DNA from: Multifurca ochricompacta | Taxonomy: Eukaryota > Basidiomycota > Agaricomycetes > Russulales > Russulaceae | Length of the DNA stretch: 64,000 nucleotides | Direction of reading: 5' to 3' | Assembly: GCA_022496185.1 (NCBI GenBank) | Contig: WTXG01000014.1 | Span: 415,265 to 479,264 of the forward strand | Shown here: positions 54,831-64,000 of the stretch, piece by piece | Position numbering within the stretch: position 1 is the first letter of the stretch | Layout: every line of letters starts with the position of its first letter | Position numbers and translations under genes: made by a program | The notes under the pieces: generated by a model | What the model was told of the DNA's origin: nothing | Seen by the model: only the letters and a program-made list of their open reading frames with translations | The model's database searches: none

Positions 54831-56640
54831 GTCTCGGGAAGTTCTCTCCATGAATGGAGGTTTCCTTGTAAGGGGTCAGAAGCTTGGCATGGAAGACTGG
54901 ATGGATCTTCCATTGTGGCGGTAACTGCAATTCGTAAGACACATCTGACAGCTTCCTTGTGATCCGGAAGGGTCCGTGACGTCGGGGTGCTAATTTGGCC
55001 GAGGGGTGTGACGTGTGAATGTTCCTACCCTCGAGCCATACCCAGTCATTGGTCTGATAAGGTGTGAATGTGCTTGGCTGTGCTGCCAGAAGCTGTTGCG
55101 CCTCTACCAGATTTTCATTGGCTGATTTCCGCAGTTCCTCCCATTGGCCGATTCGTTCGGTTACTGACGGGACATTGATAGGCTTATCTGCCCACGTGGT
55201 GCGTGGAGTCCAGCCCATGATAAGGGAGAAGGGGGTGGATTTCGTCGTTCCATTGGGCCATGAGTTGTGAGCGAATTCTGCCGTCGACAGCCATTCTGCC
55301 CAGTCGTCCTGCCTGCCGTTGCACCAAAACCGGAGATACTGTTCTAACCATTGATTCGTCCACTCGGACTGTCCGTCTGTCTGTGGATGGTATGCTGTCG
55401 AGATGTTCTGCGTGATGTCCAGCGTCTTGCATAAGGCCCTCGCAAACGCCGATGTGAAACGGGTGTCTCGGTCAGAGATGATCTTTTTAGGGAGTCCGTA
55501 GTGACGGTATACATGGTTCAGGTATAGTTTCGCCACTCCTTCGGCTGTGATAGTTTCGTTGCAGGGAATGAAGAGGGCCGCTTTGGAGCAATCATGATCC
55601 GTGACTGTAAGGATAGTGTCAAAGCCTTGTGATTTGGGCAGCTTGACAATGAAGTCCATGGCGATGGTCTGGAAAGGAGTCGAGGTACTGGGAGTGATGG
55701 GGAGCATTGGTGGGATTTTTGGGTGCGTGTTCACCTTGTTTGCTTGACATGATGCGCATCCTCGTATGTAGCTCTCAATGTCCCTTTTCATATTGGGCCA
55801 CCAATAGTCTCGTTTGGCTAGGGCGTAGGTGTTGGCAATGCCTGGATGGCCGGCGGAGGGAAGGTCGTGATGAAAATGGATCACCCCCCTCTTAATGTTG
55901 TCACCACCGGTGACAACGAGTCGGTCCCCGTCTTTCCACCACAGACCGTTGATCTTCTTTAGATTATGAGCATCAGCCCATGAACGGCACAGGTCTTGGT
56001 TCATGTTTTGGGAGACTTGTGCCCAAAGGTCCATGTCGTGGAGACTGACAACGGCCGTCTTGGCAAATACTTCCTCTGGGAGGACAGTGATGTCGTTATT
56101 GTCGTCCTCCCCGGTATGCATGTCTGGTCTGCGCGATAATGCATCTGCTCTAGCGTTCTGACTCCCGGCAATGTGTTTCAGTGTGAAGTTGTATTCTTCC
56201 AGTTCCAAGACCTCTCGTGCCACACGTCGACTGATTTTATGGGGTTCTTTCCAGTATAGCAGGTTGGAATGATCAGTATAGATGATGGTCTTGTGGGGGG
56301 TTCCTGCCAAGTAGGGTCGCCAGTGTCGTAATGCCTTGACGATGGCTAAGAGCTCTCTGTCCCAGATGTCGTAGTTTCTTTCGGCTGGGGAGAAGGTTTC
56401 GGAGTAGTATGCCACTGGGTGAAGCACTTGTGCGGCATCTCTCTGGTATAATACTGCCCCGTTCGCAAAGTGTGAGGCGTCCACCTCTACCTCGAAGGGG
56501 TGGCTCAGATCTGGTTGGATAAGTACTGGTTCCGAGCCGACGAGGTCCCTAATCTGTTCAAATGCCTGCTGCTGTGCGGCATCCCAATGCCATGGTACGT
56601 CCTTTTTCAGTAGGTCGTTCAGTGGTCACGCTATGCCTGA
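54831..56640 (-). pseudogene. Gyp2 RNase H and integrase
   Basis: 574-codon open frame. RNase H: VDASHFANGAVLYQ, IYTDHSNLLYW, HIAGSQNARADALSRR. Integrase: zinc-binding HHDLPSAGHPG...CASCQANK, core TIAMDFIVKLP, ISDRDTRFTSAF, AYHPQTDGQSEWTNQW, then a GPF/Y-like HGPFRITRK. A TGA near 56625-56627 (SGIA-stop-PLNDLL) separates it from RT, probably CGA to TGA. Confidence 0.88.
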
Positions 56641-57687
56641 AAATCCCTTGACGAATCGTCGGTAGAAGTTGCAGAATCCAATGAACGATCGGACATCCTT
56701 GACGCAGGTCGGCACGGGCCACTCCCGGATTCCCTGTACTTTCACGGGATCCATGCGCACTTGTCCTCCTTCCAAGATGACCCCTAGATACTCAACGCTT
56801 CATTGTTCGAAAGAGCATTTGGCAGGTTTGAGGTAGAGATCATGTTCTTGCAGTATATCCAGTACCTGATGTACACGACGTCGATGGTGGTCCAAATCAT
56901 CTGTGGTGGCTACTAGGATGTCGTCCATGTAGACCACTACTTCTCCTGTGAGAATGAGATCGCGGAAGATGTGGTTCATCATAGACTGAAACGTTGCCGG
57001 CGAGTTCGTGAGACCAAAAAACATAACATTGGGTTCGAACAACCCTTGATTTGTTTTGAACGCCGCCTTGCACTGGTCACCTTCCTTGATTCTAACGTTA
57101 TTGTAGCCCCATCGTACGTCCATCTTCGAGAAGAGGGACTTATCCCTCATAGTATCAATGAGTTCGGAGATGAGCGGCAGGGGGTAGGCATTCTTTACGG
57201 TGTATGTGTTAATTCGCCGGTAATCCTGAACCGGTCGCAGCTTGCCGTCCTTCTTTTTGATGAAGAAGAAGGGCGAGGCGTACTGCGACTTGGATGGGCG
57301 AATATATCCTTTTGCTAAATGTTCTTCAAGGAATTCTGTCAGTGCCACCTGCTCGGACTGGGACAGCGGATAGATTTTGCAATCTATTGCTGTAGGTGTA
57401 TCGGGGAGTAGGTCTATGGCGTGGTCCCATGGTCTGGAAGGTGGAAAACGCTGGGATTCTTCTTCGGAGAACACCTTCCAATGCCTATGGTAGACACTCA
57501 GCACTATGTCGCTGTATGTCTTTTCTGTCTGCCCTTGTATTGCCTTTTGGGCTAACTCTGATGCTTTAGTGGCGTAACAGTGACCTGGGTCTTCCTCTCC
57601 TGTACTTGTGGCTTTTATTGTCGGATGTCTGACTGCGTAGTCATAGCCTATGGACGTAATGATAGTGGGATATGATTCTTTGTCCAT
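56641..57687 (-). pseudogene. Gyp2 reverse transcriptase
   Basis: GYIRPSKSQYASPFFFI, KLRPVQDYRRIN, AYPLPLISELID, KMDVRWGYNNVRI, VMFFGLTNSPATFQSMMN and the catalytic VYMDDILVATT. A TGA follows KCSFEQ at about 56800. Otherwise well preserved. Confidence 0.88.
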
Positions 57688-57699
57688 TGTCGCGTCAGC

Positions 57700-59597
57700 C
57701 CAGTTGATCTTGGGCTCAAATGCGGCAAGCCACGGATATCCTAAGATAAGATCTTCGTCTCCCAGGTCTGTAATCAGGAAACGAATGTTCTTCGTGGTTT
57801 CTCCAACCTGGACCTTCAGATCCGTGTAATGAGTGATCTTTCCAGCGCGGTTGGCCGTCCGTCAATGTTCCAAATGTTCTTTTCCTGAGGAAGTGCAAGC
57901 TGTCCCAGACCCATCGTCTTGATTAGTCGTGGGTGAATAAAATTGTCTGTGGCTCCGGAATCCACTAAAATATCTCGATCGGCCATCCTCTGTGTAGTTT
58001 CAAAATGTACTGGTATTTTCAATGATTTGAATCGACTAGCATACACAGAGGTAACATGGAGTGCTCGTGCCCAGGCCGATGGGTTTGAGCCTAACAAAAA
58101 TCCTTTTTGCAAACGCCTTCTCTACTAGTATGGCGCGCACTTCCTCACTCTCCTTCATCATGTTGGCCCATATGTCCTGAGCTTTTCTTCTTTGACCGCT
58201 TGTCCACGGTCGGGGGGTTGTTCTGAAGGGGTGTTCTGGTGTCACCGTGGCGACGGCAACTCGTGCTCCCTTCTTGGGACAGTCCCGCGACATATGTCCC
58301 AATGCTCTGCAACAGAAGCAGCACCCTTCTTTCATTAGTGTCTGCCGCTCGTCTTCTGTAAGTGCTGCCCGAGCTCGGGCTCGATCTGCAGAGGTATCCA
58401 TAGCGTTTGGATCCCTCTGGCCATGTGGCGCAGGCTTCACTCCGAACGCTGCCTTCCACTGGTCTCGGGTTTTCCCTTTTGGTGTCGACTCCAAACCTTG
58501 TCTGGAATCAAGGTAGTCTTGTTGCTGTCTCCGAGCAGCGTCAACCCAAGCGTCCCAGTCGTGGGGGTGATGAAACTGAATAATATTCTTGACCAGGGGG
58601 TTGGGCAATCCCTGTGAAAAGAGGTCTAACGTTGCCTCTTCATCCGTGTCATAGCCGGCCCTGTTGGCTAGACTTCTGAACTTGGCGACGTATGCGTCAA
58701 GTTCTCCCTTCTCCATTCTAAGGGACTTTAATTCCCGGGCTGCCTTCTGCTTGGCCTGCCCATCCGTGAAGGCATCTTTGAACCGCTCAGCGATGGTCTC
58801 CCAAAGACCTTCACTAGTGGTATGACGCCCACTTTCGACTTGTTCATTCAGCCACTCCAGCTGTTCCATGGTCCAGTCGTCAACTGCATCCCCCCGAATC
58901 AGGGAAAGGAACAGATTGGCTCATTGAAATGGATTGACAATCTGTGGGACGTCATGGTTGAAGTTCTTAAAGGTTGTGAACTCCAACATGAATTTTTTTG
59001 CTCTGTGAGCGGTCCCCAGTGAATGTTTGGGGAAGCACTCCTGACAATCGTCCGGACGGGGGGGGATGTTTGGTGGTGCTGCCACTGGGGCTGGTGGGGC
59101 GGGGTCTGGAAGCTGGGCGGCAATGGTGGACATGTTTTGGTAAAACGGGGTGACGGTGTTGGTGGATTGTATAGAGATCTGGGGAGTTGTCAAAGCAGGG
59201 GCTCTAACGTGACAACTTCGGGTGCAACTGGGGCTGTAGACGATGCTAATGCCAGTGCTTCTTCTTCACTAGGTTCTTCTACGTACTCCTCTGGTTCGGA
59301 GTCCGTGACAATGGCCGGAGGGTTTTCTCTCCACGGGCCTAGTCCAAATTCAGGTGGGGCAGGTCTGGTTGTAACCCAAGAGTTTTGACTGTCCGAGTAT
59401 CGGATACAATACCAAACTCTTTTCTCTTCGTCGTATTCTACCGGTTGGTATCTTCCGTCGTGATAGACGTAGTATCCAAACTCGGATTCAAAGTCCTTCC
59501 AGGCAGCAGAGCCAAGTACTTGCTGTGAAAGATTATTCTCGTCTCTGCGTTCGATGAGCTCTTCTCGGAAGAGGGTCTGACTGCGGCTGGAAGCCAC
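57700..59597 (-). pseudogene. Gyp2 gag and protease, frame-broken
   Basis: First frame 59597-59190 (starts GTG-GCT-TCC where Gyp3 has ATG-GCT-TCA, so the start codon is lost). Second frame from 59193 has KKFMLEFTTFKNFNHDV and a TGA at about 58921. Third frame 58869-58036 has F(T)DGQAKQKAARELK, NPLVKNIIQFHHPH and the knuckle CFCCRALGHMSRDC. Protease: ILVDSGATDNFIHPRLI at about 57930-57990. Confidence 0.82.
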
Positions 59598-59616
59598 TGT
59601 GAGAGACTCGACTTGA

Positions 59617-60194
59617 TGTTACGTCCGGTGTGAGACGTTCTGCACGACTTGTGCGACAGCATTGTACGTATGTTCAGATAAGAGGTCAATAAGGCCTCTT
59701 GGAGTTTAAGATGAATGAGTCAAAGTCAACGGGGCTGTTCCCGAGTGACAATGTTGAGCGGAAAGTGCCAAAAGCACTGAGATGGTCGAGTCAAAGGTTT
59801 CAAGGGGAAGTCCAGAAGACAAACACCGATGTATTCAATAAGTCGAGTCTGAGGTCTACAAGGTAGTTACAGTGGACTTATATACGTAATCGAATGGGCG
59901 TCTATAGATAAGATAATGGAGTCAGGTGGGCCCGAATATACGAAAGCGGAGGGCGTAAAGCCTGGCTTCTGATAGGGGATTAAGTAAGTGTCCAGTCGTA
60001 AAGATAAGGGATAGGATAAGAGTCCAAACACAAGTACAGTAACACAAACATAGACAAAGGCAATCACGGGGAAGGGAGCAGGGCACGTGAAGGATCCCAC
60101 GATGGAGACGTGATCTGATAATGTAAAGTAGGCGGCAAGGAGGGGTCGTCGTTAGGTAGGAGAAAGAAAGTCGGAAGAGACGGGGTTCGTAACA
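59617..60194 (-). repeat. Gyp2 5' LTR
   Basis: 578 bp, differs from 52136-52713 at four CpG sites. Confidence 0.94.
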
Positions 60195-61299
60195 ATGTTA
60201 TAGAACATTGATGAAAAGCTTGTCAGATAACCACACAGAATGCAAAATAATTTGATGAACACATAGCAATTTGCAGGGGTAACCCCTGGACAATTGTTTT
60301 GATACCTGGGTTACCCATAAAATGAAACGCGTGCAAGTTCTTTACTTGCATTGCGCATTTCAGACATCCGGCCTGGGAGATCCTGGTCAAGGAGATATGC
60401 ACTTGGACACAACGCGTTCATTTATGGCTACTCAAGATCCCTCAAAGATTCCTATTTTATGTTCATAAGATTAAGATAATTTATTATTCCATTTTTATTT
60501 TATTATTCTGGTTTCAATTTTATACGAGCGTGACTGTTCTTTGCGTTTCTGCGCATTTCGGATAAATGGCCCAGGCCATCCCGGTCAAGGAGATAAGCAC
60601 TTGGACACAATGCATTCATTTATGGCTACTCAAGATCCCTCAAATATTGTTGGTTTATGTTCAGAAGATTAAAAGGATCTTTTATTTACATTATTATTTT
60701 ATTATTCTGGTTTCATTTCATACAAGCGTGACTGTCCTGGTGCGTTTAAGTCAACCTTCCTTAATAGGAAGGAGGTCAGACAATATGCTGGTCTATGCGA
60801 TGCAATATAGTCGCTGCCCCATGCAGCTTGTAGATACACGCGGGCCTTGTTTCAGCAAACTAATTTGATAATTATATTACAATACAGTCTAAAGTAGTCT
60901 AGAGTTTATTTTAGATAGTGCCAGACTGGCAGAATTGGTCGCACGTTAATAAAACAGATGTATCATGGTTTTCAAGAAAGTGGATCACTGATAAGGATTT
61001 TATTTTACATCGCACTGTTAATCTGCTTTGATATTTTGTATGATAATACTAGAACATATTTAACACAATCCTGTAGCATACATCAGACGAGATCTTGTAT
61101 TTTTGTGGCTGCAGATGTGTTTTATCTCGGAAATTCTACTGATCTTGTCAATGCATAATCGGCGCCTATACCTGCCAAACCTGCCACGCGGGTACAGGTT
61201 TCCACGGGTTGGGAGCCATATACCCGTACCCGTACCCGGCAAAACCCGTGGTGCTTACCCGCACGGGTATGAAACCCTTTGACAATCACTAGTGATGTA

Positions 61300-62199
61300 G
61301 AACCTGTGGATCAGGTATACTGTTATGTTATGAAGGCATCAGAGCCAGCTCAAGTAGAGGCACAGAAGAACCTGGAAAAGACATTTGAGGAGGTAGTCCC
61401 TAAAGAATACCATCATCATTGGAAGGTTTTCTCAGAAGAAGAGTTGCAATGCTTCCCTCCTTCCTGACCCTGGGATCATGCCATCAATTTTGTCCCAGAC
61501 ACCCCACAATCAGTTGACTGTAAAATCTACCTGTTGTCCCAACCAGAAAAAGAGGTGCTTTCCACCTTCCTGGAAGAACATTTGGCAAAGGGATATATAT
61601 GACCCTCCAATTCTCCCTACACCTCACCCTTCTTCTTCATCAAAAAGAAGGACAGAAAGTTATGACTGGTACAGGATTACAGACAAATCAACAAACTTAT
61701 GGTGAAAAACAACTACCCACTCCCTTTGATCTCAGAAATTATTGATAAAATGCGCAACAAAGCCTTGTTCTCAAAAATGGATGTCCATTGGGGTTACAAC
61801 AATATCTGCATCCAAGAAGGCGACCAGCCCAAAGCTGCCTTCAAGACTAATCAAGGACTTTTTGAACCCAATGTCATGTTCTTCGGCTTGACAAACTTGC
61901 CAGCAACTTTTCAGTCAATGATGAATCACATCTTCCAAGACTTGATCCTTATGGAGGAAGTAGTGGGATACATGGATGACATCTTAGTGGCTACAAGGAA
62001 CAACATTAATCACCATCAAGCTTGGGTCCATGAAGTGCTTGACATCTTGGCAAAACATGACCTTTATCTGAAACCAGCCAAGTGCTCCTTTGAACAAATG
62101 AGTGTTGAATACCTGGGTGTTATCCTAGAAGGGGGACAAGTATGTATGGACCCTGTAAAAGTACAAGGTATTCAGGAATGGTCAATCCCTCGGTGTACC
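61300..62199 (+). pseudogene. Gyp3 reverse transcriptase, truncated
   Basis: Continues Gyp3 pol after mhAT copy 2: YHHHWKVFSEEELQCFPPS then a stop, DCKIYLLSQPEKEV, and an open RT frame from 61699 with KMDVHWGYNNICI, VMFFGLTNLPATFQSMMN and the catalytic GYMDDILVAT, KCSFEQMSVEYLGVIL. TGA occurs at Arg positions conserved in Gyp2 (FPPSRPWDH, GYIRPS). Cut by mhAT copy 3. Confidence 0.85.
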
Positions 62200-62279
62200 T
62201 AGTGATTGGCAGGGGTAACCCTGGGGTATCCTTGTTGGTACCCATACCCATACCCGTACCTGTCACTACAGGTACGGGT
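62200..62279 (+). mobile_element. mhAT copy 3, left end only
   Basis: 80 bp matching the left terminus of copies 1 and 2 (TAGTGATTGGCAGGGG, then the ACCCATACCC run), cut by Cop3. The expected TSD on the left is GGTGTACC (62192-62199). Confidence 0.85.
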
Positions 62280-64000
62280 TGTCAAACAATCATGCTGCTG
62301 GTTATACTGACTGTGGTTAGTAGCGGGTTAGGCTAGAAAAGACAAGTAACTTCAGAGATAGAAGGAACTCTATATTACTACACTACTGACCTAGAAAAGA
62401 CAAGTACTACATAGAGCGTTAGTCTAAAGGAAGTAGAGAGTAAAGTAAATGGGACTTACACTTCAGAGATAGAAGGAACTCTGAAGTGTAAGAGACGAAA
62501 CAGACACCCTTATATACCCATAGGGGCCAGGGGAAATGGTCTGTGCGCACTGGGAATAAGTCCACAAGTGCCGGACAATAAACAGAGAGGGATAAAGGCC
62601 ATTGGCCAAGGAGATATCACATGCTTACTGCGCATTATTAAGTCCATCACTAATCAGCTGAGTAAGAAGGGAAAGAAGTGTAATAAAGATAACATAAAAA
62701 GTCTGATACTCCGAAATCTAATCTAATCTAGTCTACAGCTGAAGCGAACCTCAGATGCCTGAAGCATCTCCAGACACGTCCTGTGTCAACATCCCTCCAT
62801 GGTGAAGGCATCGATCATTAAGTGAAATGAATTGAATGAGCACACTGCTGTTCACAATTGAATGAACATATCACCAGCCAGAGATCCAACTTCTCTAACT
62901 CTTTGTAAGTTTTGCATACGAGTTGTAGATTCGCTTATGCAAGTCTACACACCTCTTGCGTCACTCTTGAGGTCGAGAACGTGCTCATGTGGCATGGTGG
63001 GAAAGTGAAAATGGTGAACAAAGTCTCCAGATTCCAGCTCCTTCATTCCAGCACTAGTCCAAATTCAGTTACCATGTGATCAAAAGATGATCTCGGCAGA
63101 GACTTTGTAAGGCCATCTGCCAGCATCTCTCCAGTGGGAGTTCGCACCAAGTCTATCTGGTGTGATTCTACATACTCCCTAATGGCATGGTACTTTATTG
63201 GTATGTGCTTTGATCGCCTTCCTGTGACAGGGTTTAATGCAAGATCTACTGCACCCTTATTGTCACAATGCAGTTGTATGGGAGAACTGACTTCATATCC
63301 CAATTCCTGCATGAAAGTCCTATACCACGCTGCCTGATTTGAAGCCTCAGCAAGGCTCATATACTCGGCTTCTGTGGTGGACTGTGCTACTGTCTTTTGC
63401 TTCCTGGAACACCAGCTAATGGCTCCATTAGCAAGGAAAAAGACATAGCCTGAGGTGGAGTGGCGGTCCTCTTGATCTCCCCATGAGGAGTCCGCAAAGC
63501 CATGAAGGCCAACTTCACCATTCCCTCCAGAATAGCGCAACTTGTAGTCTTTTGTAGCATTTAGATAAGCTAAGACATACTTTGCTAGTCGCATGTGCTG
63601 CTGGGAAGGGTTGGAAGCGAATTGGCTAAGGCGTGCAACAGCAAAACTAATGTCAGGTCTGCTTCCAATCTGCACCCAAAGCAGAGACCCCATTAACTGC
63701 TGATACCTCTTAATTTCAGAGGTAGATGCCTGGTCTTCAAATTTGACCAAATGGACATCCACGCCAGAGGGTAGAGGAGTATATACTGGGTTGGAATCCC
63801 CCATTCCAAACCTCTCAACTATGGAGGATACATAGGCTGTCTGGTCGATATCCAGTGTCTTGTTAGGACGATCCCTGGTGATGTTAACTCCAAGGTAGGA
63901 CTGGATTTCGCCAAGATCGGTCATCTCATATCGGCTAGATAGAGAGTCCTTCAGCCATTGAATCTTCTTAGTAGAGGACCCAAGTATAGTGATGTCATCA
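62280..64000 (-). mobile_element. Cop3, Ty1/copia element running off the right edge
   Basis: 3' LTR 62280-62791 (512 bp, close to the Cop1 LTR), then PPT-like TCCCTCCATGG and an open RT/RNase H frame. The rest lies beyond the window. Confidence 0.92.
63043..64000 (-). CDS. Cop3 RT/RNase H, partial
   Basis: Open from the window edge to the stop at 63043. Nearly identical to Cop1: YLGVNITRDRPNKTLD, GSLLWVQIGSRPDISFAVAR, GFADSSWGDQEDRHSTSGYV, TTEAEYMSLAEA, LHCDNKGAVDLALNP. No stop seen, so this copy may be young and possibly active. Confidence 0.88.
   Translation of the reverse strand, partial: DDITILGSSTKKIQWLKDSLSSRYEMTDLGEIQSYLGVNITRDRPNKTLDIDQTAYVSSIVERFGMGDSNPVYTPLPSGVDVHLVKFEDQASTSEIKRYQQLMGSLLWVQIGSRPDISFAVARLSQFASNPSQQHMRLAKYVLAYLNATKDYKLRYSGGNGEVGLHGFADSSWGDQEDRHSTSGYVFFLANGAISWCSRKQKTVAQSTTEAEYMSLAEASNQAAWYRTFMQELGYEVSSPIQLHCDNKGAVDLALNPVTGRRSKHIPIKYHAIREYVESHQIDLVRTPTGEMLADGLTKSLPRSSFDHMVTEFGLVLE

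Larger units (their letters stand above)
52136..60194 (-). mobile_element. Gyp2, complete Ty3/gypsy chromovirus with TSD ATGTT
   Basis: 8059 bp. LTRs 52136-52713 and 59617-60194, 578 bp each, TGTTACG...GTAACA; they differ at four sites, all CpG. ATGTT flanks both sides (52131-52135 and 60195-60199). Minus-strand order: gag, protease, RT, RNase H, integrase, chromodomain, ORF3. The four solo LTRs in Gyp1 and Gyp2 belong to this family. Confidence 0.94.
51787..61291. mobile_element. mhAT copy 2, interrupted by Gyp2, TSD GTGATGTA
   Basis: Left part 51787-52135, right part 60195-61291, about 1440 bp of its own sequence, colinear with mhAT copy 1. The same TAGTGATTGG / CAATCACTA ends are flanked by the perfect octamer GTGATGTA (51779-51786 and 61292-61299). 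No genes of its own. Confidence 0.93.
49133..62199 (+). mobile_element. Gyp3, old Ty3/gypsy element, split twice, right end not seen
   Basis: 5' LTR 49133-49729 (TGTTATGAACCC...GGCATTACA). Coding parts on the plus strand: gag/protease 49751-51780 and pol 61300-62199, separated by mhAT copy 2 (with Gyp2 inside). It is cut at 62199 by mhAT copy 3 and Cop3. Related to Gyp2 but strongly depleted in CpG. Confidence 0.85.

Overview
This is a basidiomycete nuclear window, most likely from a mushroom-forming Agaricomycete. The evidence is host genes with many introns of about 45-70 bp, an oligosaccharyltransferase subunit and 26S proteasome subunit of fungal type, a nuclear tRNA-Cys, secreted GH47 alpha-mannosidases, an F-box/zinc-finger protein of a common Agaricomycete architecture, and a dense nest of chromodomain Ty3/gypsy, Ty1/copia and hAT elements. 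The genus cannot be read from the sequence.

Region 1 (about 1-15.9 kb) is gene-dense. After a poorly readable left edge come an NDUFA12/NDUFAF2-family complex I protein (2065-2937, -), an alpha/beta hydrolase (3352-4798, +), 26S proteasome RPN3 (5030-6716, -), tRNA-Cys(GCA) (6855-6926, +), SWP1/ribophorin II (7099-8154, +, with an apparent 1-nt frameshift), two tandem GH47 alpha-1,2-mannosidases (8394-10766 and 10885-13331, both -) and the 3' half of an F-box/zinc-finger gene (13995-15877, -). Several of these genes are invisible as long ORFs and were rebuilt exon by exon; the frames close exactly.

Region 2 (about 16-64 kb) is almost entirely mobile DNA, and most boundaries could be fixed by target-site duplications (TSDs). 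Gyp1 (16728-26594) splits the F-box gene and carries three solo LTRs of the Gyp2 family. hAT1 (27208-32666) sits between the F-box promoter and the 3' end of a SEC20-like gene. That SEC20-like gene is dismembered by a non-autonomous hAT (33090-34518), by Cop2 (34640-47976) and by another TIR-like element from 48269. Cop2 itself contains a solo LTR (35239-35739) and the younger Cop1 (36836-43356). Gyp3 (from 49133) is split by a second non-autonomous hAT copy (51787-61291), which in turn holds Gyp2 (52136-60194). A third hAT end (62200-62279) is cut by Cop3 (62280 to the window end).

Two themes stand out. First, the two best-preserved gypsy elements each carry an extra ORF downstream of the chromodomain; in Gyp2 it is intact (427 aa), overlaps the pol stop by 8 nt and ends in an array of Cys/His knuckles. 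Second, nearly all divergence in the nest is CpG transition: every substitution I found between LTR pairs is at CpG, and most in-frame stops are CGA to TGA. This is the expected footprint of deamination of methylated CpG.
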